Assembly (NCBI GenBank): GCA_050329575.1
Contig: JBHJOP010000043.1
Location: forward strand, 1 to 6,399
Length of the DNA: 6,399 nucleotides
Origin: JAUXFS01 sp050329575
Lineage (GTDB): Bacteria; Pseudomonadota; Alphaproteobacteria; Rhodospirillales; Defluviicoccaceae
Reading direction: 5' to 3'
Part shown: positions 1-6,299 of the stretch, one piece after another
Layout: every line of letters starts with the position of its first letter
Position numbering within the stretch: the stretch's first letter is position 1
Program-made: the position numbers and the translations under genes
Notes under the pieces: model-generated
Databases searched by the model: none
What the model was told of the DNA's origin: nothing
Seen by the model: the letters and a program-made list of their open reading frames with translations, nothing else

Positions 1-1572
1 GCCCAAGTGCATGAAGCTGCGTTCCAGGTGGATGAACGGGAAGAAGCCGTCGATGGGCAGCTCCGGCGCCATCTTGACGACGCCGACCAACATCAGCGGC
101 GCCACTTCGCCGGCGCCGCGCGCCATCGCCAGGATCAGGCCGGTCATCACCCCCGGCATCGCCCGTGGCATCACCACGTAGCGGATCGTCTGCCACTTGG
201 AGGCGCCGCAAGCGAGCGAACCCTCCCGCATCGAGCGCGGGACCGCCGCCAGGGCTTCCTCGCTGGCGACGATCACCACCGGTACCGTCAGCAGCGCCAG
301 CGTCAGCGACGCCCACAGGATGCCGCCGGTGCCGAAGGTGGGATTTGGCAGCCGCTCCAGGAAGAACAACTGATCGATGGTCGTGCCCATCGTGTAGGCG
401 AAGAAGCCGAGGCCGAAAACGCCGTAGACGATCGATGGCACGCCGGCGAGGTTGTTCACCGAGATCCGCACCGCCGACACCAGACGACCCTGACGGGCGT
501 ATTCCCGCAGGTACAGCGCCGTGACCACCCCGAACGGGGCGACGAACACGACCATGATCAGGGTCATCGCAACGGTGCCGAAGATCGCCGGCAGCACGCC
601 GCCCTCGGTGTTGGCCTCCCGCGGCTCACTGGTCAGGAACTCGACCCAGCGCGCGCCGTAGATCCCGAACTTCTCGACCCAGGAGAGATCATTCGCGGGA
701 TAGAAGCGGACGATCGTCGACAGGTTGAGTTCCTTGGTGCGGCCGCCGATCTCCTCGAGCACGATCCGGTTGCGATTGTCGACGGCGCGAATCTCCGCGG
801 CCCGGGCGGACAGCACCCCGTACTGCTGCTCGAGGGCATCGATCCGCGGCTGGACCTCGCGCGCGACGGCGCGATAGTCGTCCGAGTCGGCGCCGTCGCG
901 GATGGCGACGCGGCGAAGCCGCAGCCGTTCGCGCTCGATCCTGTGGTTGACCGCGCCGATGTCGCTCCGTTCGATGCGCCGGATCTGGTCGAACCGCTGC
1001 CGCGCCTCTCGCTGCGCGGCCCGGATGCCGGCGAATCCCAGCGTCGCGGGATCGACCTGCGCGTCGTCCAGGTACAACCCGACGATGCGGCCGACGAACG
1101 GTCCCCATTCCTGACGCTCGAAGAAGTAGAAGTCGAGCGGGCGCTCCTCCCGGTCGACTTCGAAGTCGGACACCCAGCGGAAGTCCTCGTTGTAGAGATC
1201 GTAGTTGCCGATGCGATAGAGGAGGCGGTGGGCATAGCCGTCCGCCTCCTCGATCGCGGCGCGCGCTTCCGGCGGCAGCGTCTGGCGCAGTTCCGGTCCG
1301 ACGCGATAGACGTCGTCGCGGCTGGGTTCGCCCGCGACCCTGGTGCCGTCCGTGAGCACCACAACCACGATCGGTTTCGGCCAGAACGTGGTGATGCCGT
1401 TCCAGAAGATCATGGCGAGAAACCCGGCGATCAGGATGATGCCGAGCGCCAGTGCGCCGCCCATTCCCCACAGAACCGGCTCGCCGACCGCGGCGAGATC
1501 CGCCGTGTACGTCCGCACGGCGCGCCCTCGGCGCTCGGATCCTGTCGCCGCCGCATCCAGACCCTTGTTCAT
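1..1572 (-). CDS. pstA: Phosphate ABC transporter permease PstA, long form, 3' end cut off by the window edge
   Basis: This is one of the two inner-membrane permease subunits of the PstSCAB high-affinity phosphate importer. The frame is open for 524 codons from the ATG at 1572-1570 to the left edge with no stop. The start is supported by a GGAGGGG ribosome-binding site 3-5 bases upstream and by a 17-base gap from the pstC stop. A first membrane helix lies at about residues 33-57. A soluble, charge-rich segment of about 260 residues follows, with a helical coiled-coil-like stretch at about 183-265 (many Arg, Glu and Gln). The permease domain begins near residue 325 (NTEGGVLPAIFGT, then VNNLAGVPSIVYGVFGLG at 372-389). 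The ABC-permease EAA loop is at about 437-468, with the conserved Gly in CGASKW. E. coli PstA is about 300 residues; this is the extended form seen in Pseudomonas-like bacteria. From remembered homologs roughly the last 50 residues, including a final helix, are missing. Identification is firm. Confidence 0.95.
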   Translation of the reverse strand, partial: MNKGLDAAATGSERRGRAVRTYTADLAAVGEPVLWGMGGALALGIILIAGFLAMIFWNGITTFWPKPIVVVVLTDGTRVAGEPSRDDVYRVGPELRQTLPPEARAAIEEADGYAHRLLYRIGNYDLYNEDFRWVSDFEVDREERPLDFYFFERQEWGPFVGRIVGLYLDDAQVDPATLGFAGIRAAQREARQRFDQIRRIERSDIGAVNHRIERERLRLRRVAIRDGADSDDYRAVAREVQPRIDALEQQYGVLSARAAEIRAVDNRNRIVLEEIGGRTKELNLSTIVRFYPANDLSWVEKFGIYGARWVEFLTSEPREANTEGGVLPAIFGTVAMTLIMVVFVAPFGVVTALYLREYARQGRLVSAVRISVNNLAGVPSIVYGVFGLGFFAYTMGTTIDQLFFLERLPNPTFGTGGILWASLTLALLTVPVVIVASEEALAAVPRSMREGSLACGASKWQTIRYVVMPRAMPGVMTGLILAMARGAGEVAPLMLVGVVKMAPELPIDGFFPFIHLERSFMHLG

Positions 1573-1589
1573 CGACCCCTCCGAGGACC

Positions 1590-4229
1590 TCACAACTGGA
1601 ACGCGCGCTTGCGGAAGCGCAGCCGGATCACCTCCGCGACGGTGTTGATGACGAACGTCATGATGAACAGCGAGAGCCCCGCCAGGAACAGCATCCGGTA
1701 CAGGGTTCCGTCCTGCACCGCTTCGGGGAGCTCGACGGCGATGTTGGCGGACAGGGTCCGCATGCCGTTGAAGATGTTCCAGTCGAGGACCGGCGTGTTG
1801 CCCGCCGCCATGACCACGATCATCGTTTCGCCAACCGCCCGCCCCATCCCGATCATGACCGCCGCGAACACGCCGCTGAGGGCGGTCGGCAGGATGACCC
1901 AGAGGGCCGTCTGCCAGGGGGTGGCCCCGGCGGCGAGACTGGCCGCGCGCAGGTGCGAGGGCACCGCATTGAGGGCGTCCTCGGCCAGCGTGTAGATCGT
2001 CGGGATGACCGCGAAGCCCATGACGAAGCCGACGACCAGGGCATTGCGCTGGACATAGGTGTCGACGATGCCACCGCGGGGATCGAACCCGAGGGATTCG
2101 AAAAGCCAGGCGAAGCTCAGGCTGGCCAGCGCCGCAATCGTCAGCACCGCCAGCCAGCGCGCGAAGTCGACGAGGCCGGCGCCGGATCGCCCGGACCGCC
2201 GCAGCACCAGCCGCCAGCGCTCCCCGAAGAAGCGGCGGAAGGCGAACGAGGCGAAGAACAGCGACAAGGGAAAGAGCAGGAAAGAGACGAACGGCAGACC
2301 GGTGCCGATCGAGCCGTTGGTCCAGGCCTTGAGGTCGCCGGCGAAGAAGACGTGCTCGAACGCCGGACCGATCCGATAGGCGAGCCACAACGACACGCCG
2401 ATCACCGCGAACATCGGGCCGAACTTGGGCAGACCGTCGAGCTTCAACGCGAGCTGCGGCGGCAGCATCTGCCACAGGTAGGCGGCGAGCATCAGCCCGA
2501 TCGGCAGGGCGATGAAGGCGAGAAGGACCGCCGCCACCCAGTTCTCGACCAGCGGCGCCAGGATCAGGGCGGCGATGAAGCCGAGGATGACGGTCGGCAG
2601 CGCCTCCATCATCTCCATCGTTGGCTTGACGGTGGCGCGGACCCGGCGGTGAACGAATTCAGACGTGTAGATGGCTCCGAGGAGGGCGATCGGGACCGCG
2701 AACAGCAGCGAATAGACGGTCGCCTTGACGGTGCCGAAGATCAGCGGCACCAGCGAGAACTTCGCCTCGAAGACGTCGGTGCCGGAGGACGACTGCCACG
2801 TGAAAGTCGGCTCCGCATACCCCTCGTACCAGACCTTCCCGAAGATCGTTCGCAGCGTCGTCTCCGGATGGGGGAACTTGAACGCCCAGAAGTTGACCTC
2901 CCCCGAGTCGTCGACGAGCACGGCGCCGTCGACGCGGGGGGTCAGCATGATTCTCGACGACCCGCTCCACTCGCCGCCCTTCGCGAACTCGAACAACACC
3001 TGATCGCTGGTCGAGTGGCGGACCCACCCCTCGCCGTTCGCCGCCTGGGTGACCAGCGCCTTCGACCGTTCGCTGACGGCGATGTCGACGACGGCCGCCG
3101 TGTGCGGCCGGTGGCTGCGGGCGCGCACCATGTGATAGCCGTCGACCGTGTCGACCCCTTCGGCCTGCAACCGGAAGAAGACGTCGACCGCGCCGTTGGA
3201 GCCACCGACGACGAGCGCCTGTTCGCCGACCAGAAACTGCAGCGCGGTGATCCGCACGCCGTCCGGAAACACCTGCAAGGTCTCGGCCAGCACGGGCGCA
3301 TCGAAGTTGCGGGTATCGAACCGGTACAATCGGCCGGCCGCCGAGGCGACGTAGACGGCATCGGCGTGGGAGGTCATCGCCACCTCGGTGACCTCGGTGG
3401 CCGCCGGCAGCCCCGTCAGCTTCGCCGACCGGATCGTCGTGGCCTCCTTGCGGGTCAGCAGATTGACCCTGGTTTCCGCCCTGCTGATCCGCCCTTCCCC
3501 TCTGGCATCGAAGGTCACGAACGAACGGGTCGGCCGTTCGACGGTGCCGCCGATCCGGTAGTCGATGGCGACGATCGGCGCGTCCGCCACTTTCTGGGGG
3601 TCGCCGATCGTCGCCTTCAGTTCGACACGCCGGAACTGGTTGCCGGGCAGCAACGAGAACACCGCCCCGTCGCCGAGGCGATCGCGGTCGTCCAGGGGCT
3701 GCAGCCCCGGCGGCAGATTGGCTGCCGGAATCACCTGCACATCGAAGCCGGCGGTGCCGAAGCGAACGCTGCCGTCGTCGAAGGCGAACGCAAGCTGATC
3801 GCGACGGACGACTCCGCCCACCGCGGTCGCGCTGCGGTCGCCGAAATCGAGACGGCCGGCACTGACCGGCCGCCCGGTGCCGAGGTGGAACGAGCTGACC
3901 AGGCCGTCGGCGGTGACCCGCACGCCGAGGGTGCGGTACTCATCGGCGTTGACCCACGCCAGCGGTTTCGGCGGCTGCACGGTGAAGGTGCGGTGGCCCT
4001 CCAAGCTGCCACCCGCGGCCAGCGGCAGGGCGACGCGGACGAGAAACACCATGATGCCGACGACGGCGAGGATGACGAGAAGTCCCCCGACGGTGATCGA
4101 CCAGCCGGCGATCTTCTCGCCGACGATCACCGAACGGGCGGTCTTCTTGTTGCGACGCCGCCCCGGAATGCCGCTCGGGCGCGCTTCGGGCGCGGGCGTC
4201 GCGGCAACCCCGTAATCTGGAGGCGGCAT
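1590..4229 (-). CDS. pstC: Phosphate ABC transporter permease PstC, long form with extracytoplasmic propeller-like domain
   Basis: This is the second permease subunit of the PstSCAB phosphate importer, 879 aa compared with about 320 in E. coli. The ATG at 4229-4227 has an AGGGAGA ribosome-binding site seven bases upstream. The basic N-terminus (RRRNKK near 24-29) is followed by a first helix at about 44-70. Residues about 75-485 form a soluble region, presumably periplasmic, with repeated short beta-strand units of the WD40/propeller type (for example DDGSVRFGT near 151, AAGRLYRFDT near 297, SNGAVDVFF near 344 and DSGEVNFWAF near 441). The junction into the permease domain is WQSSSGTDVFEAKFSLVPLIFGT (478-500, written here in pieces: WQSSSGTDVF, EAKFSLVPLIFGT). 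Permease helices run from about 500, with an extra helical insert at about 600-700. The EAA loop lies at about 750-785 (EDALNAVPSHLRAASLAAGA). The C-terminus is basic (RLRFRKRAFQL). It sits between pstS and pstA and is probably co-transcribed with both. Confidence 0.95.
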   Translation of the reverse strand: MPPPDYGVAATPAPEARPSGIPGRRRNKKTARSVIVGEKIAGWSITVGGLLVILAVVGIMVFLVRVALPLAAGGSLEGHRTFTVQPPKPLAWVNADEYRTLGVRVTADGLVSSFHLGTGRPVSAGRLDFGDRSATAVGGVVRRDQLAFAFDDGSVRFGTAGFDVQVIPAANLPPGLQPLDDRDRLGDGAVFSLLPGNQFRRVELKATIGDPQKVADAPIVAIDYRIGGTVERPTRSFVTFDARGEGRISRAETRVNLLTRKEATTIRSAKLTGLPAATEVTEVAMTSHADAVYVASAAGRLYRFDTRNFDAPVLAETLQVFPDGVRITALQFLVGEQALVVGGSNGAVDVFFRLQAEGVDTVDGYHMVRARSHRPHTAAVVDIAVSERSKALVTQAANGEGWVRHSTSDQVLFEFAKGGEWSGSSRIMLTPRVDGAVLVDDSGEVNFWAFKFPHPETTLRTIFGKVWYEGYAEPTFTWQSSSGTDVFEAKFSLVPLIFGTVKATVYSLLFAVPIALLGAIYTSEFVHRRVRATVKPTMEMMEALPTVILGFIAALILAPLVENWVAAVLLAFIALPIGLMLAAYLWQMLPPQLALKLDGLPKFGPMFAVIGVSLWLAYRIGPAFEHVFFAGDLKAWTNGSIGTGLPFVSFLLFPLSLFFASFAFRRFFGERWRLVLRRSGRSGAGLVDFARWLAVLTIAALASLSFAWLFESLGFDPRGGIVDTYVQRNALVVGFVMGFAVIPTIYTLAEDALNAVPSHLRAASLAAGATPWQTALWVILPTALSGVFAAVMIGMGRAVGETMIVVMAAGNTPVLDWNIFNGMRTLSANIAVELPEAVQDGTLYRMLFLAGLSLFIMTFVINTVAEVIRLRFRKRAFQL

Positions 4230-4263
4230 CAGGGTCTCCCTGCTGCGAACCGCGAACGCCTTG

Positions 4264-4284
4264 CTCAGTACTCAACTCAGTACT
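4264..4284. repeat. Short direct repeat CTCAGTACT x2 upstream of pstC
   Basis: The 9-mer CTCAGTACT occurs at 4264-4272 and again at 4276-4284, separated by CAA, which gives a 12-bp period. Each copy contains the palindrome AGTACT. The pair sits about 35-55 bases upstream of the pstC start, inside the pstS-pstC gap. No function can be assigned; it may be chance or a remnant of local slippage. Confidence 0.45.
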
Positions 4285-4336
4285 GCTGGGCGGTGGCAAG
4301 CGCCGGGGCGTGTAGAGGTGCGCGCGTTGAATGGAG

Positions 4337-4368
4337 GTCGGGGTGGCGTATGGCCTTGCCACCCCGAC
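4337..4368 (-). other. Perfect 11-bp inverted repeat (mRNA hairpin) between pstS and pstC
   Basis: GTCGGGGTGGC (4337-4347) and its exact reverse complement GCCACCCCGAC (4358-4368) flank a 10-base loop. In the pst transcript this would form a very GC-rich hairpin beginning 26 bases after the pstS stop and ending 107 bases before the pstC start. No T-tract follows it in the direction of pst transcription, so it is not a canonical intrinsic terminator. By analogy with hairpins between binding-protein and permease genes in other ABC importer operons, it could protect the 3' end of pstS mRNA or cause partial termination, giving more PstS than PstCA. The structure is directly visible; the role is inferred. 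Confidence 0.75.
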
Positions 4369-4394
4369 ATGAAAGGCGAAAACCCTGGGCTCGT

Positions 4395-5372
4395 CTACTT
4401 CAAGCCGAAGGCCTTGAGGTCCTCGTCGGCGATCACCGCGGTGACCGGGAAGTAACCGTCCTTGATCGTCGCCGCCTGTCCCTGCTGCGAGTAGACGAAG
4501 CGGACGAACTCGCCCCTCACCGGATCGAGCGGCTGGTTCGGGTTCTTGTTGACGTAGATGTAAAGGAAACGCGCGATCGGATAGTCGCCCGTGTAGGCAT
4601 TTTCGGCCGTCGCATCGAAACATTCGCCGTCCGCCGTCGCCTTCAGCGGCACCGACCGCACGTCGGCGGTCTTGTAGCCGACGCCGGAATAACCGATGCC
4701 GGCGAGGTCGGAGGCAACACCTTGAACAACCGTCGAAGAACCCGGCTGTTCCTTGACCTCGTCCTTGTAGTCGCCGTCGAACATCGCGACTTCCTTGAAG
4801 TAGCCGTAGGTTCCCGAAGCCGAATTGCGGCCATAAAGGGAAATCGGCTTGCTGGCCCACTCACCGGTCAGCCCGACATCGCCCCAGGTCTTGATGTCGC
4901 TGTCGTAACCGCCCTTGCGGGTTTTGGAGAAGATGGCGTCCACTTGTTGCATGGACAGGCACTCGATGGGGTTGTCCTTGTGGACGTAGACGGCGAGCGC
5001 ATCGACGGCGGAGCGGATCGGCGTCGGTTGGTAGCCGAACTTGCCTTCGAAATCCTCCACTTCTTTCGACTTCATCGGCCGCGACATCGGACCGAATTGC
5101 GCGGTGCCGGCGATCAGCGCGACCGGCGCCGTCGAGGACCCCTTGCCCTCGATCTCGATCTTGACGTTGGGATACTGCGCCTGGAAGCCCTCGGCCCACA
5201 GCGTCATCAGATTGTTCAGCGTGTCCGAGCCGATCGACTTGAGGTTCCCCGAGACGCCGCTCACCGGCGCGTAATTCGGCAGGTTGGAATCGACTTCCAC
5301 GGCGTGCGCGAAGCCGCCGAGCGCCAACCCGACGGTGGCCGTCAGGGCGACGGCCTTCATCCTTGCAAACAT
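4395..5372 (-). CDS. pstS: Periplasmic phosphate-binding protein PstS
   Basis: This is the solute-binding protein that captures phosphate in the periplasm and delivers it to PstCA; 325 aa, normal for the family. The start at 5372 is chosen because it is preceded by AAGGAG six bases upstream and opens a good Sec signal peptide: basic MFARMK, a hydrophobic core, then a likely cleavage after AHA (residue 24). The ATG encoding residue 5 is a less likely alternative. Ligand-loop motifs of the long PstS family are present: SIGSDTL (46-52), GKGSSTAP (77-84), MSRPM (96-100) and GRNSASGTYGYFKE (181-194), the last being the Ser-Gly-Thr phosphate loop. Two cysteines remain in the mature protein (138 and 251) and could form a disulfide. 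It is the first gene of the pst operon and lies directly downstream of a Pho box array, so induction by phosphate starvation through PhoB is expected. Being next to aioBA, it may need to discriminate against arsenate; this is inference. Confidence 0.95.
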   Translation of the reverse strand: MFARMKAVALTATVGLALGGFAHAVEVDSNLPNYAPVSGVSGNLKSIGSDTLNNLMTLWAEGFQAQYPNVKIEIEGKGSSTAPVALIAGTAQFGPMSRPMKSKEVEDFEGKFGYQPTPIRSAVDALAVYVHKDNPIECLSMQQVDAIFSKTRKGGYDSDIKTWGDVGLTGEWASKPISLYGRNSASGTYGYFKEVAMFDGDYKDEVKEQPGSSTVVQGVASDLAGIGYSGVGYKTADVRSVPLKATADGECFDATAENAYTGDYPIARFLYIYVNKNPNQPLDPVRGEFVRFVYSQQGQAATIKDGYFPVTAVIADEDLKAFGLK

Positions 5373-5378
5373 GCTCCT

Positions 5379-5384
5379 CTCCTT
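5379..5384 (-). promoter_or_regulatory. Ribosome-binding site that fixes the pstS start
   Basis: On the minus strand AAGGAG lies six bases before the ATG at 5372. A further in-frame ATG at 5387-5385 would overlap this site and would add MKERS before the signal peptide. The site therefore favours 5372 as the true start and argues against the longer upstream forms that extend to 5510. Confidence 0.8.
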
Positions 5385-5450
5385 CATTCCTCTTGAGCAA
5401 ATGAATCGGATCGAACGGAGCCGGTCTAGGTCTCCGGCCGTCCACTCCAA

Positions 5451-5508
5451 GGATCCGACAGCCGATGAACGAACGACGCTGTGCCGACGTCGGAGGACAG
5501 CCGGATCC
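5451..5508 (-). other. Possible structured element in the pstS mRNA leader
   Basis: Within the pstS leader, GGATCCG (5451-5457) pairs with CGGATCC (5502-5508). Inside that pair lies an imperfect hairpin, GCTGT (5478-5482) with ACAGC (5497-5501), enclosing the 10-bp palindrome CCGACGTCGG (5484-5493). Together these could fold into a compact leader structure, or the palindrome could be a dimeric protein site. Nothing identifies it as a known riboswitch. GC-rich sequence makes chance pairing fairly likely. Confidence 0.35.
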
Positions 5509-5537
5509 AAAACTACCGTCGCAGCTTGGCGCTACGG

Positions 5538-5592
5538 TTTGATGACGAAATCGTGACCTAAAGGTGACAATAACGTGACACTTTCATGACTG
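5538..5592 (-). promoter_or_regulatory. Pho box array: five 11-bp PhoB-binding units upstream of pstS
   Basis: Read on the plus strand, ATGAC or GTGAC cores begin at 5542, 5553, 5564, 5575 and 5586, exactly 11 bases apart. On the minus strand each 11-mer fits NNGTCAY followed by a mostly AT-rich 4-mer, for example GTGTCACGTTA (5581-5571) and TTGTCACCTTT (5570-5560). This is the known layout of the Pho box, where PhoB binds 7-bp direct repeats with AT-rich 4-bp spacers, two repeats per dimer. Five units equal two and a half boxes. The orientation points to pstS, whose start lies 166 bases away. I could not identify a clear -10 hexamer downstream, so the exact transcription start is unresolved. 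An effect on the divergent aioB promoter is possible but unproven. Confidence 0.9.
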
Positions 5593-5682
5593 ACCCAAAC
5601 GAGGCGTCAGTTTCCGTTGTCACCCGATGGCTGTTCAACCGGCGCGACAAGCCGTTCAGGCAACACGCAAAACCGCGAGCGA

Positions 5683-5711
5683 TTGCCATCCGCGTCGTTC
5701 CAGGGCACTAT
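5683..5711 (+). promoter_or_regulatory. Putative sigma-70-type promoter of aioBA
   Basis: TTGCCA at 5683-5688 matches five of six bases of the -35 consensus. After a 17-base spacer, CACTAT at 5706-5711 is a weak -10 candidate (three of six, including the conserved A2 and T6). Transcription would start near 5718, giving a leader of about 40 bases before the aioB ATG. The match is suggestive only. I looked for a sigma-54 promoter, the type used by several aio operons, and found none with correct spacing. Confidence 0.4.
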
Positions 5712-5760
5712 TAGCAATTGCGAATAAACATCAATCGTTCTTTGTCGAGGGAGTACGTCC

Positions 5761-6288
5761 ATGAAGCGATGTGACCGGCTCATAGATGTGGGCCGCAGGC
5801 AGTTTCTTGCCGGGGCGGCCGTGGCCGCCGCCGGCGCGGCGGCCACGGCCCTGCCGGCGCGGAGCGCTGGTGCGGGTCCAAGCCCGGCGCTCGTCGACTA
5901 CCCGTCCATCAAACTGGCCAACCTCACCGATCTCCAGGTCGACCAGCCGTTCGACGTCGCCTATCCCGACGGCGACTCGCCGGGAGTGCTGTTGAAGCTC
6001 GGCCGCGCCGTCGACGGCGGTGTCGGACCGGACGCCGACATCGTCGCCTTCTCCACCCTCTGCCCGCACAAGGGCTTCCCCCTGCACTATGTGGCGGATG
6101 ACAAGAGCCTCGACTGCCCGGGCCACTACTCGCGCTTCGACTGCGAGAAGCAGGGCATGCAGATCTGGGGGCAGGCGACGCAAAACCTGCCACAGTTCCG
6201 CCTCCGGGTCGATGACGCGGGCGACATCTACGCCGAAGGCGTGGATGAGCTGATCTACGGTCGTCTCAACAACGTGCTCGCGGGCTGA
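5761..6288 (+). CDS. aioB: Arsenite oxidase small subunit AioB (Rieske [2Fe-2S] protein, Tat-exported)
   Basis: This is the Rieske subunit of periplasmic arsenite oxidase; it takes electrons from the AioA molybdenum/Fe-S subunit and passes them to cytochrome c or another carrier. It is 175 aa, the usual size. The ATG at 5761 has GAGGGAG seven bases upstream. A twin-arginine signal is visible (GRRQFLAG, Arg12-Arg13) followed by an Ala-rich hydrophobic stretch to about residue 35. Cluster ligands are Cys101-x-His103 (CPHKG) and Cys119-x2-His122 (CPGHYSRFD). The two cysteines that form the disulfide in bc1-type and Alcaligenes faecalis Rieske proteins are replaced by Phe106 and Gly121. The same Phe/Gly pair is reported in the Rhizobium NT-26 enzyme. 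AioA normally has no signal of its own and is exported together with AioB. The 11-base gap to aioA indicates one operon. Confidence 0.96.
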   Translation: MKRCDRLIDVGRRQFLAGAAVAAAGAAATALPARSAGAGPSPALVDYPSIKLANLTDLQVDQPFDVAYPDGDSPGVLLKLGRAVDGGVGPDADIVAFSTLCPHKGFPLHYVADDKSLDCPGHYSRFDCEKQGMQIWGQATQNLPQFRLRVDDAGDIYAEGVDELIYGRLNNVLAG

Positions 6289-6299
6289 GGGAGGTCGTC

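Larger units (their letters stand above)
5373..5760. other. Divergent intergenic control region between pstS and aioB
   Basis: This 388-base region separates the start codons of pstS (leftward) and aioB (rightward). From left to right it holds the pstS ribosome-binding site, a roughly 150-base pstS leader with hairpin potential, the five-unit Pho box array, a cluster of GTTC-containing short repeats and the putative aioB promoter with its ribosome-binding site. Several overlapping open frames cross it, but none has a convincing start or protein-like composition, so I see no gene here. It becomes noticeably more AT-rich around the Pho array and just upstream of aioB, as expected for promoters. 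Confidence 0.85.

Noticed and set aside
7..1995. Plus-strand open frame of 662 codons opposite pstA and the end of pstC
   Set aside because: Same antisense effect; the composition is biased and no motif is seen, while the minus strand encodes a convincing PstA.
4337..4368. Intrinsic terminator after pstS
   Set aside because: The stem is strong but no run of T follows in the direction of pst transcription, and pstC and pstA lie downstream in the same orientation.
1452..5396. Plus-strand open frame of 1314 codons opposite pstC and pstS
   Set aside because: It runs antisense to two clearly recognisable genes, its translation is low-complexity and rich in Arg, Asp, Gly and His, and it shows no domain. 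Long antisense frames are common in GC-rich genomes.
5373..5510. N-terminal extension of PstS to an ATG at 5510
   Set aside because: The extra residues look random and would bury the signal peptide. The ribosome-binding site at 5379-5384 and the Sec signal fit the start at 5372.
5606..5623. Additional Pho-like units GTCAG and GTCAC pointing toward aioB
   Set aside because: They are 13 bases apart, out of phase with each other, and lack AT-rich spacers, so they do not form a Pho box.
5617..5650. TTGTC...GACAA inverted pair upstream of aioB
   Set aside because: Only five bases per arm with a spacer of more than 20 bases; easily chance.
5703..5722. Sigma-54 promoter made of GGGCAC and TTGC before aioB
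   Set aside because: The two elements are separated by nine bases instead of five, so the GG and GC are four bases too far apart for RpoN.
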